From Thermodesulfobacteriota bacterium (GTDB taxonomy: Bacteria > Desulfobacterota_D > UBA1144 > Nemesobacterales > UBA2774), in NCBI GenBank assembly GCA_021604765.1, contig BQJP01000014.1, positions 1 to 63,109 of the forward strand: 63,109 nt of DNA. Reading direction: 5' to 3'. Position numbers and translations under genes: made by a program. The notes under the pieces are model-generated. The model was not told where the DNA came from and ran no database searches. It was given only the letters and a program-made list of their open reading frames with translations. Positions 36,030 through 45,125 of this stretch are shown here, one piece after another (within the stretch, counting starts at the first letter, position 1; each line of letters starts with the position of its first letter).

Positions 36030-36581
36030 TTAGAAAAAGGCCCAGAGATAAATAACTGAATAAACCACTATCCAAACTCCATCTACAAAATGCCAGTAGA
36101 TAGAAACGCACTCCACTCCGTCAGATTTAGGTCCTTTAAAATCGCCGAACATTGCCAGTACCAATAATATCGAAAGCATTAACAGACCCACACACACGTG
36201 AAAACCGTGAAAGCCTGTTAGGGTAAAGAATGTAGTTCCGAATACGTTTCTACTTATCGTTATGTTTTGAGCAAATAATCCAAACCACTCTGTGGCCTGG
36301 CCGTATATAAATAGCGCGCCTAGTATAATAGTTACAAACAACCATATCTTAAGCATAAAGTGATTTTTAGTTGACAGGCTTCTTCCTGCTAGCCATACAG
36401 TGAAACTGCTAGCTAATAGAAAGAGGCTAAAAATTCCTGTTCTCAAAGGATCCAGGCTGTTTACTGCTGTAGGTCCGTCAGTAACTGTCCCATGAAAATT
36501 TACATAGGCAAGAATCAACATAACAAAAAATATTGATTCTGAGGCTACGAAAAAACCTACGAGCATTTTATTGTTAGCCAT
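36030..36581 (-). CDS. ctaE: cytochrome c oxidase subunit III
   Basis: 183 aa, the short five-helix form of subunit III. It retains the 'FFVASESIFFVMLILAY' helix with the conserved Glu, 'GTTFFTLTGFHGFHVCVGL' with its His residues, and the final 'YWHFVDGVWIVVYSVIYL'. It stabilises subunit I and its proton uptake. AGGAG lies 8 bases before the ATG; ctaD ends 11 bases upstream. Confidence 0.95.
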   Translation of the reverse strand: MANNKMLVGFFVASESIFFVMLILAYVNFHGTVTDGPTAVNSLDPLRTGIFSLFLLASSFTVWLAGRSLSTKNHFMLKIWLFVTIILGALFIYGQATEWFGLFAQNITISRNVFGTTFFTLTGFHGFHVCVGLLMLSILLVLAMFGDFKGPKSDGVECVSIYWHFVDGVWIVVYSVIYLWAFF

Positions 36582-36592
36582 TCAAAATTCTC

Positions 36593-38263
36593 CTAAACTA
36601 CTTTGGAATTAGGCTCATCAAGTTGGTCTGGATGAGCGAGATCCCAAAGAGGACGTCTTCCTCTTACAGGCGGTACAAGATCAAAGTTGTGTACTGCCGG
36701 AGGCGAGGTTGTATACCACTCAAGAGTCCATGCGTTCCATGGATTATCTGGTGCTTTTTCTCCGTGTTTTAAACTGCGTCTTATATTCCAAGCAAATACA
36801 ATCACTGATAGTGCTAAAATAATTGCCCCGATTGTAGATATTAGATTCATTGATCCCCAGTAAGGGAAGTCATGATATGTGTAAGTGCGTCGCGGCATTC
36901 CCATTACACCAAGAAAATGCTGAATGAAGAATGTCATGTTAAATCCTATGACTGTGAGCCAGAAGTGCCATTTGCCAAGCGTCTCCGACATCATGCGCCC
37001 TGTCATTTTGGGGAACCAGTAATAGATGCCGGCGAATATCGCAAATAAAGAACCGCCAAATAGTGCATAGTGGAAGTGTGCCACTACAAAGTAACTATCT
37101 GTCACAACCCAGTCGATTGGAACTGAAGCTACGGCCACGCCTGTAAGTCCTGCTATAACAAATTCAATTATAAAAGCAGTTGCAAATAGCATAGGGGTTG
37201 CAAACCATATCTTGCCGCCCCACATAGTGGCGACCCAGTTCAACACCTTAACCCCAGTTGGTATAGCTATAAGCATACTTGCAAGAGAAAAGTACAAGTT
37301 TGCAACATTACCGAGCCCTACAGCAAACATATGATGTGCCCATACTCCGAGGCTTAAAAGTCCAATGGCGACAGTTGAGCCGGCTACAAAGGAGTACCCA
37401 AAAATCGGTTTCCGGGAAAATACTGGAATTACTTCAGATATTATGCCAAATGCGGGCAAGACCAGAATGTATACTTCTGGATGACCAAATCCCCAGAAGA
37501 AGTGCTGCCAAAGTATTGCTGAGCCACCGTGTGCCGGGGTGAAAAATGTAGCTTCTAAAAGACGGTCAAGAAGCATCATTGCAAATGCAGAAGCAATTAT
37601 TGGGATTACGAAAACTAGCAAAAAGGATGTTACAAGTATCATCCAGACAAAAAGAGGAAGCCTTCTCATTGTCATACCCTTGGCACGCATTGTTAATATA
37701 GTAACAATGTTATTCAAACCAGAAGCTACAGAGCTAATTCCAGTTGCTAGTAGACCCAGTGCCCAGTATGTAGGCCCTTTATTTAAAGAGAAAGGTTTTT
37801 CACTTAAAGGAGCATATGCAAACCATCCTACCTCAGAAGGTCCGCTCTGAGTTAGGAAGCTATAGTATAGAAGTATTCCTCCGAAAATGACTAGCCAGAA
37901 GCTTAGAGCATTAAGCCTAGGGAAAGCCATATCTCTAGCACCAATCATAAGCGGTACAAGATAGACACCTAGTCCAATCAGAAACGGCATGACTACAAAA
38001 AATATCATAGTCGTTCCGTGCATGGTGAACATCTGGTTATATACCTCAGGTGAAATAAAATCAAACTCGGGCTGTGCGAGCTGTATACGTATAACAAGTG
38101 CTTCAAGTCCGCCAATTATAAAGAAGACTAAAGTGGAAATAAGGTACATAATACCTATTTGTTTGTGGTCAACTGATGCTACCCAACTTAACATTCCTTC
38201 GTTTTCTTTAAGCCTTGGCAGAGGCTTTAAGTTCTCAGGGACTAAAGGGATCTTCATACTCAT
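36593..38263 (-). CDS. ctaD: cytochrome c oxidase subunit I
   Basis: 556 aa, 12 membrane helices. Heme-copper ligands are visible: His in 'MFTMHGTTMIFF', the CuB/Tyr segment 'FGHPEVYILVLPAFG' and 'AHHMFAVG', and the late pair in 'VAHFHYALFGG'. The Glu in GHPEVY marks an A1-type oxidase with a D-channel. It reduces O2 to water and pumps protons. Its ATGA overlaps the coxB stop, and GGAGGG lies just upstream. Confidence 0.98.
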   Translation of the reverse strand: MSMKIPLVPENLKPLPRLKENEGMLSWVASVDHKQIGIMYLISTLVFFIIGGLEALVIRIQLAQPEFDFISPEVYNQMFTMHGTTMIFFVVMPFLIGLGVYLVPLMIGARDMAFPRLNALSFWLVIFGGILLYYSFLTQSGPSEVGWFAYAPLSEKPFSLNKGPTYWALGLLATGISSVASGLNNIVTILTMRAKGMTMRRLPLFVWMILVTSFLLVFVIPIIASAFAMMLLDRLLEATFFTPAHGGSAILWQHFFWGFGHPEVYILVLPAFGIISEVIPVFSRKPIFGYSFVAGSTVAIGLLSLGVWAHHMFAVGLGNVANLYFSLASMLIAIPTGVKVLNWVATMWGGKIWFATPMLFATAFIIEFVIAGLTGVAVASVPIDWVVTDSYFVVAHFHYALFGGSLFAIFAGIYYWFPKMTGRMMSETLGKWHFWLTVIGFNMTFFIQHFLGVMGMPRRTYTYHDFPYWGSMNLISTIGAIILALSVIVFAWNIRRSLKHGEKAPDNPWNAWTLEWYTTSPPAVHNFDLVPPVRGRRPLWDLAHPDQLDEPNSKVV

Positions 38264-39198
38264 TTTAGTCCCTCCAGGTACGCAACTATTGCTTCGACTT
38301 CTGAATCGCTGAGTTTCATATTAGGCATTAGAGACCCCTGCTTATATTTTTGTGGATTATAAAGCCATTTCGTCAGATTCTCGGGGCTATTTGTTAGTAC
38401 ACCAGCTCCTATAGTTTGACGTTTGTTTAGATGAGTCAAATCCGGACCAATCCTTGCTGCTGCTGGGGTACCCTTGATAGTATGGCAGTTCATGCAAGCT
38501 TTGGTTTGAAATAACTCAGCTCCTTTTCCGGCTATCCCAGATCTTGGAGTTCTTGGGACTACAAGTTCTTGTTTTTGCCATTCATTAAATTCTTCCTCTG
38601 TTTCAGCAATAACCCTAATTCTCATATTAGCGTGTTGAGTACCACAAAACTCGGCACATGCGCCCAGATATACACCGGGTTCACTAGCACCCATCCATAA
38701 ATGGTTAGTGTGTCCGGGAATAGCATCTATTTTCGGTCCTAGCTCGGGAACCCAAAAATCATGTATTACATCAATAGATTCAATACGTAGAAGAAGTTTT
38801 TTCCCTACTGGAATATGCATTTCATTGGCAGTCAATACTCCTGACTTTGGATAGTAAAACTCCCACCACCATTGATGGCCGATCACCACAATGTCTGGTT
38901 CTTCATTTCCTATAGGGGGGTCGATAGTTTTCATTGTACTACAAGTAAGCTGAAAGAGTACCGCTATTATTGCTACTGGTATTAATGTCCAGACTATTTC
39001 TAAGCGTAAATCACCAAAATTTTGATATGGCTCGCTTGAGTCTTTAGAGCCTTTTCTGTAGCGGATAATGATATAGGCCACTGCGACTACTATAATTGCC
39101 AAAATCCCAATAGATATAGCTATAACATAGTAAGTTAAATCTGCCATTGCCTCCATTTCTGGAGAACTTGGATTAAAGATTCCGCCTAGCTTTTCCAT
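38260..39198 (-). CDS. ctaC: cytochrome c oxidase subunit II with fused cytochrome c domain
   Basis: 312 aa. Two membrane helices (about 22-45 and 66-87) are followed by the cupredoxin domain with the full CuA set: H146, C181, E183, C185, H189 and M192 ('CAEFCGTQHANM'). A heme-c domain follows with C235-C238-H239 ('CMNCH') and a Met in 'LMPNMKLSD', the caa3 architecture. Electrons enter through the heme c, pass to CuA, then to subunit I. No clear ribosome site precedes the ATG. First gene of the seven-gene operon. Confidence 0.97.
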   Translation of the reverse strand: MEKLGGIFNPSSPEMEAMADLTYYVIAISIGILAIIVVAVAYIIIRYRKGSKDSSEPYQNFGDLRLEIVWTLIPVAIIAVLFQLTCSTMKTIDPPIGNEEPDIVVIGHQWWWEFYYPKSGVLTANEMHIPVGKKLLLRIESIDVIHDFWVPELGPKIDAIPGHTNHLWMGASEPGVYLGACAEFCGTQHANMRIRVIAETEEEFNEWQKQELVVPRTPRSGIAGKGAELFQTKACMNCHTIKGTPAAARIGPDLTHLNKRQTIGAGVLTNSPENLTKWLYNPQKYKQGSLMPNMKLSDSEVEAIVAYLEGLK

Positions 39199-39267
39199 AG
39201 TCGCTTCTATTACTATATTTCTATATTACAGCACATTTGTCAATCAAGGTTCCCTAACCGTTATTGC

Positions 39268-39297
39268 AGTATAAAGAGTTTCTTCACTTATTGTCAA
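39268..39297 (-). promoter_or_regulatory. promoter of the oxidase-bc operon
   Basis: On the minus strand, a perfect TTGACA (39292-39297) and TATACT (39268-39273, five of six) are 18 bases apart; transcription would start about 60 bases before the ctaC ATG. A second perfect TTGACA (39238-39243) sits downstream but lacks a well-placed -10. Confidence 0.5.
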
Positions 39298-39378
39298 CTC
39301 TTAGCTAAATTTAATTGCTAATTCTCCTAAATTGTTAGATATATAGATTAAAAATTTGTGGTATTATGTTGAATATTA

Positions 39379-39406
39379 AGTTAAGCTCAGCATAATTAAC
39401 TTAACT
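39379..39406 (+). promoter_or_regulatory. inverted repeat upstream of the TamA-like gene
   Basis: AGTTAAG (39379-39385) and CTTAACT (39400-39406) form a perfect 7-bp inverted repeat around 14 bases that include CATAAT (39391-39396), a possible -10 with TTGAAT 16 bases upstream. It could be an operator or a leader hairpin; not proven. Confidence 0.3.
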
Positions 39407-39449
39407 CTCAGTATTAAAAACAGGGAAAAATCATAAATTTTATTTGTAT

Positions 39450-41489
39450 ATGAAGAAATTTCTCCTCACATCCTTATTTTCTATCCTTATATGTCTATTT
39501 CTGGTTAATTTCTCGCCTGAGGTTTTGTCTCAAGATATTGGGGATGATGAACAGCAGTCTGAAGAAGGTGCATCGGAGGGTCAGCAAGTAGATGATTCTC
39601 CGCCTGCTCTGGATGAAATTATTGGCGAAGACGAGACTCAAAAACAAGGTGCTTCAGAAAATGTGCCAGAGGCCTCTTCAGGAAAAACACAATCAGATGA
39701 TAATTCCGAGACCAGTGCTGAAGACGATTCGGTTGTTCGTATTTCTAAAGTAAAAATTAAAGGAGCCAAAGTAGTAACTAAACAGCAGATTGAGCAGGTG
39801 ATCGGCACAGAATTTCCTTCTATTAAGTTCTGGGTTAAAAAGCCTGTTTTTGATGAGGAAGTTTTAAAAGACGACATGGTGAGGATTCAGAGGCTCTATG
39901 CTAATAATGGTTACTATGATGCAAAGGCTACATATGAGCCTAAATATAATAAGGATGAAACCCGAGTTGAAATTAAAATTAATATAGAAGAGGGAGAACC
40001 CGTAATAGTCACAGACATTGATCTCAGAATAGAGGGGGAGCTTAGTGAAGAGATCAAAAAGCAGATCAATAAGTCGATACCTCTTAAGAAAGATGAGATT
40101 TTTTCTCCCAATGCCTATCAACAAACAAAAGGAATCATATCTGAAATCCTTTCTAACAACGGGTATCCAAAATCAGAGATTGAAGGTGAAGCGCTTGTAA
40201 ATAGAAGGGAAAAATGGGCCAGAGCAAAGTTTGTCGTCAAACCCGGGCAAATATATAAATTCGGTGTAATTAAAGTTGAGGGAAATGAGGATGTGGCAAA
40301 CTACATTATAGAAAGGGAAGCGGAATTTAAACAATGTACAGTAGAGCAACAAGTGGAAATTGATAAATGTGAGACATTCTCATTAAGCAAAGTTAACCAA
40401 ACACAAGCAAATATATTTCAGCTCGGTCTTTTTAGATCAGTAGTTATTGACCCCATCTATGATGATGAAAAATTAATTGCTAATATCGCAATTGTGGTAA
40501 AAGAGAGGAAGCAGGGATCAGTAAAAATCGGCGGCGGATTTGGAACAGAGGATAAGCTCAGGGGTCAGGTGATTTGGACACAGAGAAACTTCTTTGGGGG
40601 AGGTAGGAGGCTTGAGGTTTCAGGTAAATTCTCTTTTATTACACAGAGATTTGAGACCTCAGTGATCCAGCCTTTTATAGCCGGTAAAAATTCTGAACTT
40701 TCCGGAACTCTAAATTTTCAAAGAGACGATGTGCCTTCTTTTAAGGGCAGAAGTTTTCTAACAACAGCCGCTCTAACTAAAGATTTTTGGAAATATTATT
40801 CTGTCTTTGGCTCTTTAAATGTGCAGTTCTCTAAAATTGAAGACAGTGCAACTCGAACTCCTGAAGAGAGGAGTCGCGAGAATTTCTTTCTTACTTTCAT
40901 AAATTTGGGACTTGAAAGGGATACTACTGACAACGTCCTAAATCCTACTCGTGGAACAGTCGTATCAACTGGTCTTGAATCTTCGTTTGAAGCATTGGGT
41001 TCTGATGTGAACTATTTGAAAGGGACTATAGAACTCAGAGGTTATAGGGAATACCGAGATATTGTTTTTGCAAAGAAATTCACAATTGGTGTTATACAGC
41101 CCTTTGGAAATACACAAACTTTGGATGTTCCAATCTTTAAAAGGTTCTTTGCGGGTGGAAGCACCAGCATGAGAGGTTTTCCCTTCCAGAAGTTAGGACC
41201 TCTTGATGAGAATAATGACCCTCTGGGGGGTAACTCGCTTTTGGTGGGCAGCTTTGAAGTCAGGTATCCGATATATGGAGATTTCGGCGGGGTAGCATTT
41301 TTCGATTATGGTAACGTCTATACCGAGGAGTGGAGTTATGACCTGGCGGACCTAAAATATGCCCCGGGGTTAGGGCTTAGGTATGACACCCTGATTGGCC
41401 CGGTGAGGTTTGATGTGGGTTATGCGCTCAACCCTGAACCCGGCATTAGACGAATACAGTTCTTCATTAGCATAGGTCAGGCTTTCTAA
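39450..41489 (+). CDS. Omp85-family outer-membrane protein (TamA/BamA-like)
   Basis: About 679 aa. Signal peptide (about 1-28), a long acidic low-complexity linker (about 30-90), then about three POTRA domains (about 90-345), of which the last has 'KFGVIKVEGNEDVANYIIERE' in part. The 16-strand barrel domain carries 'GGSTSMRGFPFQKLGP', the conserved RGF loop. Three POTRAs favour TamA over BamA (usually five). TamA works with TamB, an AsmA-like protein; an AsmA-family gene lies at 59.6 kb. A TTG at 39444 would add two codons; ATG preferred. No ribosome site visible. Confidence 0.9.
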   Translation: MKKFLLTSLFSILICLFLVNFSPEVLSQDIGDDEQQSEEGASEGQQVDDSPPALDEIIGEDETQKQGASENVPEASSGKTQSDDNSETSAEDDSVVRISKVKIKGAKVVTKQQIEQVIGTEFPSIKFWVKKPVFDEEVLKDDMVRIQRLYANNGYYDAKATYEPKYNKDETRVEIKINIEEGEPVIVTDIDLRIEGELSEEIKKQINKSIPLKKDEIFSPNAYQQTKGIISEILSNNGYPKSEIEGEALVNRREKWARAKFVVKPGQIYKFGVIKVEGNEDVANYIIEREAEFKQCTVEQQVEIDKCETFSLSKVNQTQANIFQLGLFRSVVIDPIYDDEKLIANIAIVVKERKQGSVKIGGGFGTEDKLRGQVIWTQRNFFGGGRRLEVSGKFSFITQRFETSVIQPFIAGKNSELSGTLNFQRDDVPSFKGRSFLTTAALTKDFWKYYSVFGSLNVQFSKIEDSATRTPEERSRENFFLTFINLGLERDTTDNVLNPTRGTVVSTGLESSFEALGSDVNYLKGTIELRGYREYRDIVFAKKFTIGVIQPFGNTQTLDVPIFKRFFAGGSTSMRGFPFQKLGPLDENNDPLGGNSLLVGSFEVRYPIYGDFGGVAFFDYGNVYTEEWSYDLADLKYAPGLGLRYDTLIGPVRFDVGYALNPEPGIRRIQFFISIGQAF

Positions 41490-41526
41490 TCTCAAGTTTG
41501 AGATTATTAACAACTGAGCTGAGAAA

Positions 41527-42111
41527 CTATTGCTTAAAAACTAAAGCCACCCATTCTTTTTCTTTGTATTCCTTTTCCAGTATATAACCAAGCTCAGTGA
41601 ACTTCTCAATTGCGCGGTTTTTCTGTTCGTTTTTGATGCCGGAAAGAAGTAATGTGCCCACGGGGGTAGTTCTTTCAGTCAGCTCGCTTGCGATAGTTAT
41701 TATAGAATCAATCAAGATGTTGGCTACGACCAGGTCAAATTTTCCGGATATATCCTCTATTGATCCTAATATTATATTTATTTGAGAAGAGAACCCGTTT
41801 ATGTCTTTGTTGGAATCAGCTTCGCGGGTAATTGTATAGTCTATATCCACCCCGACTATATCTCCTGCTCCAAGCGCAGCTGAAGCAATAGAAAGCACTC
41901 CGCTCCCGCAGCCTATGTCGAGAACACTATCAATTTGCTTATTCTTAAATAATTCCTCAAGAGCCTGAATGCAAAGCTTGGTAGTAGGATGATTTCCTTT
42001 TCCAAATGACCAGCCGGGATTTATCTCTATGCTTGTCTCTTCTCCATTTGGGAGATTTAACTTGATTATGGAAATTTCAGGATAATATTCAAAAATTGCA
42101 ACTTTACTCAT
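41527..42111 (-). CDS. short PrmA-like (ribosomal protein L11) methyltransferase
   Basis: 194 aa. The PrmA core is clear: 'NPGWSFGKGNHPTTKLCIQAL', in part, matches the family loop, then SAM motif 'VLDIGCGSGVLSIAS', 'GVDID' and 'VVANIL'. PrmA is usually near 290 aa; the N-terminal domain that grips L11 is nearly all missing here, so either L11 is held differently or another protein is the target. It follows tatA by 18 bases on the same strand. The stop faces the TamA-like gene. Confidence 0.85.
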   Translation of the reverse strand: MSKVAIFEYYPEISIIKLNLPNGEETSIEINPGWSFGKGNHPTTKLCIQALEELFKNKQIDSVLDIGCGSGVLSIASAALGAGDIVGVDIDYTITREADSNKDINGFSSQINIILGSIEDISGKFDLVVANILIDSIITIASELTERTTPVGTLLLSGIKNEQKNRAIEKFTELGYILEKEYKEKEWVALVFKQ

Positions 42112-42129
42112 AATCTGCGGTTTTGATTC

Positions 42130-42399
42130 TTAGATATGCTTTGAAGGGAGGTTCCCTAAATCGTCAGGTTTGCCGGAATCTTGATCCTTAGTTTCGTCTT
42201 TCTCTGAACTTTTAGCAGTAGTATCATCATCTTTATCTGCTTCAAACTCAATGGACTCTTTTAACTCGTCTTTAGCCCTTTCAAGCTCCCTCATTCCCCT
42301 ACCAATAGTTCTGGCAATCTTCGGTATTTCTTTGGGGCCAAGGAGTAACAAGGCAATGACCAGGACTATGAGTATTTCAGTTGTTCCAATTCCAAACAT
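42130..42399 (-). CDS. tatA: Tat translocase subunit, TatA/TatB family
   Basis: 89 aa. Membrane helix (about 6-20), the hinge 'LLGPKEIPKIARTIGRGMRE', then an amphipathic helix and a charged Asp/Lys-rich tail. It forms the pore or receptor part of Sec-independent export; the Rieske protein in this window bears a twin-arginine signal. Whether it acts as TatA or TatB is unclear. An upstream ATG at 42417 is rejected because AAGGAG sits correctly before the ATG at 42399. Confidence 0.92.
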   Translation of the reverse strand: MFGIGTTEILIVLVIALLLLGPKEIPKIARTIGRGMRELERAKDELKESIEFEADKDDDTTAKSSEKDETKDQDSGKPDDLGNLPSKHI

Positions 42400-42567
42400 A
42401 GGGCTCCTTAAATGCAAACTAACTAGTTTGAAAGGCTACCTCATTAACTTTGCATCTTCAACCATGCTCAATACAGCATAAATTGACAGGATAGACTACC
42501 GTTTTTATTTAGATGTAGTAAAATTGTTCCCTACTAAATATAAATCTGATTAATATAGGAGCAGGAA

Positions 42568-43563
42568 ATGAAAGCCATAATTTACCATGAAGTTGGAGAA
42601 GTCGATGTTCTTAAATTCGAAGATGTGGATACACCTGAAATAGGCGATGATGAAGTCCTAGTTCGTGTTAAGGCGGCATCATTAAATCACCTGGATTTAA
42701 GACTCAGAGCAGGAAAATCTCCAAGACCTGTAGAGCTGCCACATATAGGTGGCGTAGATGTAGCTGGTGATGTTGAAGCAGTAGGAAAAAATTTGACTGA
42801 TCTAAGTCCTGGTACACGGGTTGTCATAGATCCTACGGTCAAAACACCAAAGGGCCCCTCAGTTATTGGAGTTAACTTTCATGGTGGTTTTGCAGAGTAT
42901 ATGAAAGTGCCGGCATCAAATGTCGTTCCCATACCCGATGAAGTGTCTTATGATGATGCAAGCACTCTGCCTATTTGTTATGTTACAGCATGGTACGGAT
43001 TATATGATAGAGGCGCTATGCAGAAGGGCGAAACTGTTCTCATTCACGCTGCGGGAAGTGGAACTGGCAGTGCTGCGGTTCAAGTCGCAAAGGAAGGCGG
43101 TGCATATGTAATTGCGACAGCTGGGAGTGATGAGAAACTAGAGAAGGTAAAAGAACTAGGTGCTGACGCTACTATAAACTACAACACTTCTGATTTTGCT
43201 GAAGAAGTTAAAAATATTACAGAGGGAAAGGGTGTTGATCTTATTTTTGACCAGGTTGGGGCATCTGCTTGGGATAACAATCTCAAATCACTTAAAGCGA
43301 CAGGAAGGATTCTACTTATTGGTGTAGTAGGCGGAGGACAGACAACTTTTAATTTCGGTCCAGTAATAATGAGAGACTTATCAGTTCTTGGTGTTACGGT
43401 GTTTAATGCGCCTAGACAAAATTTAATTAATGTAATCAATCTTGTTTCTTTAAATCGATTCAAACCAGTCATTGATAGGACATTTCCTTTATCTGAAGCG
43501 GCTCAAGCTCAAAAAATGCTTGAGGACAGGAGTCAGTTTGGGAAGGTAATATTAAATCCATAG
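42568..43563 (+). CDS. MDR-family NADPH:quinone reductase / zinc-independent alcohol dehydrogenase
   Basis: 331 aa of the medium-chain dehydrogenase/reductase fold. N-terminal GroES-like domain 'MKAIIYHEVGEVDVLKFEDV', then Rossmann fold with 'VLIHAAGSGTGSAAVQVAK'. The catalytic-zinc GHE motif is replaced by 'HIGGVDVAG', pointing to a zinc-free quinone reductase or enoyl reductase type. Substrate unknown. AGGAGCAGGAA-ATG supports the start; a perfect TTGACA stands near 42483, with no clear -10. Confidence 0.88.
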   Translation: MKAIIYHEVGEVDVLKFEDVDTPEIGDDEVLVRVKAASLNHLDLRLRAGKSPRPVELPHIGGVDVAGDVEAVGKNLTDLSPGTRVVIDPTVKTPKGPSVIGVNFHGGFAEYMKVPASNVVPIPDEVSYDDASTLPICYVTAWYGLYDRGAMQKGETVLIHAAGSGTGSAAVQVAKEGGAYVIATAGSDEKLEKVKELGADATINYNTSDFAEEVKNITEGKGVDLIFDQVGASAWDNNLKSLKATGRILLIGVVGGGQTTFNFGPVIMRDLSVLGVTVFNAPRQNLINVINLVSLNRFKPVIDRTFPLSEAAQAQKMLEDRSQFGKVILNP

Positions 43564-43615
43564 AATCACATAGGCAATGATAGATTGGGTTTGGTGTTGT
43601 TACCTCTTTGAAGTA

Positions 43616-45091
43616 TTAACCTAAAACTTCCTCGAAAGTTTGAAGCAAATTGTTTGAACTGTAATTACCAAACCCACATTTATCTGATAAATTGCTTACA
43701 GACATTCTGCCCCCCGTTTCCCATATCTTGCATAAAAAATCGTTTGCTTCTTGTTCTCTCCACCATTGTTCATCGTAATTTTCTAATAAGAATGCCCTTA
43801 GCTTAGTTTCTGACATATTTGCTTTAAAAGAATCAAGAGAACTAAGATGTGGCTGAATATCGTAAAGGTATTCATATTTGTTCGGCTTACAGTGGGTAGC
43901 AATCTCCATTATTTCTCTATACATTTCGGATTTGTCGTCTTGTCTTTGATATAGAGCAACTTCAAAAATTACCTTGGCACAAAGAATTCTGAGTTGAATT
44001 AGTCTTCTTAGATATATGAGTTTGAGAAAATCACTCTCAGCATCAAATCGAAAGTGTTTTTTTAACCATGTCGGTTCAAATATAAGGTTTTTTAATAAAA
44101 TAGAAAATGTCATTACAAAAGATCTTTCTCTTAAGTACGCATATTCGAAATGATCGTCTCGATCCGTAAATCCGTAACAAAGGCTCTCTCCAAAGGATTC
44201 TAAAAACGATTCATAATCTAAAATCCCTCCTTGAAGATTAGTTGAAATTAGCATTTCGACTCCAGGATTTGAGAGGTGAGATATGCTCCCACTGATATGC
44301 CCCTTTCTTATCTGTGTATCGAATTTTATCTCCGCCGGAAGTAATATTCCCGTTTCCTTTAAAATAGCTTTAGCCAAAGAATGGGGATTTAGTTTTGCAA
44401 AGGCTTCTGTTAACTCAAATGAATTTAGAAGATAGAACATTTCTTTATAGCCTGCATTGTTAAGCTTAATGTCCATTCGCTTTGACATAAACCAACTAAG
44501 CAAATCTCGCGAAATATATTCTGTATCTCTAATAAGTTCTTTCGCTTTTTCTGCAAGATCTACGGAGTTGTGGTTTTCCAAGAGTTCATACAAATTTAAG
44601 TAGCTTCTATATCCAAGGTCATGAGAGTCTTTTTGGCGATATGCGTATTGTCTTAAATAAAGTTGATTTAGCTTCGCTAAAACTGATTCTCTCTTGTTTT
44701 CAATGTTTTCCGTTTCTTCTTTTTTTGATTTAGTAAGTAATGCAGATTTGGATTTCCTAAAAGATATTTTAGATTTTCCTACAGCAAAAATTGAAGATGC
44801 TTCAATATCTAGAATAGAGTCTTCTATTTGAGGAGATTTGCTAATGAGAATAGTTTCTGCAAGAAAAGCTCTAATTAGTTTTATGCCATTGCTCTTTTCT
44901 TCGGTATTAGGTTTTGCATCTAATAACGATTGAAAGACCTCAGGTTCTAATAGGTCTCTGAATGATTTTAGTGTTTGTGTTAACGCAGTCTTATTTTTTA
45001 ACCCCGCATGGTTTAAATAGAGTTCTTCGTTTAAGCTCTGGTAAAGTTTTTTGCCCTCTTCTCGTATTAACTTGATGGTATTTATACACAT
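43616..45091 (-). CDS. M3-like oligopeptidase-fold protein lacking the HExxH zinc site
   Basis: 491 aa, helical. The C-terminal half follows the M3 (oligopeptidase F) pattern: 'FEPTWLKKHFRF', 'IYLRRLIQLRILCAKVIFEV', 'MYREIMEIATHCKP', 'FLLENYDEQWWREQEANDFL' and 'CKIWETGG'. Where active members have HELGHALH, this protein has 'ESFGESLC' (298-305): both zinc histidines and the catalytic Glu are replaced. The downstream third-ligand Glu (SVTEG) aligns with Met in 'RSFVMTFS'. I therefore call it a pseudopeptidase; binding or scaffold roles are possible. No ribosome site is visible. It lies 34 bases after the MFS gene. Confidence 0.7.
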   Translation of the reverse strand: MCINTIKLIREEGKKLYQSLNEELYLNHAGLKNKTALTQTLKSFRDLLEPEVFQSLLDAKPNTEEKSNGIKLIRAFLAETILISKSPQIEDSILDIEASSIFAVGKSKISFRKSKSALLTKSKKEETENIENKRESVLAKLNQLYLRQYAYRQKDSHDLGYRSYLNLYELLENHNSVDLAEKAKELIRDTEYISRDLLSWFMSKRMDIKLNNAGYKEMFYLLNSFELTEAFAKLNPHSLAKAILKETGILLPAEIKFDTQIRKGHISGSISHLSNPGVEMLISTNLQGGILDYESFLESFGESLCYGFTDRDDHFEYAYLRERSFVMTFSILLKNLIFEPTWLKKHFRFDAESDFLKLIYLRRLIQLRILCAKVIFEVALYQRQDDKSEMYREIMEIATHCKPNKYEYLYDIQPHLSSLDSFKANMSETKLRAFLLENYDEQWWREQEANDFLCKIWETGGRMSVSNLSDKCGFGNYSSNNLLQTFEEVLG

Positions 45092-45125
45092 TGTCTTAGT
45101 TGTTCAATATATAATTGTAATGATT

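Noticed and set aside
41488-41505. AATCTCAA-GT-TTGAGATT palindrome after the TamA-like gene, considered as a terminator
   Set aside because: The stem is AT-rich with a 2-base loop and no T-run follows on either strand; not strong enough to call.
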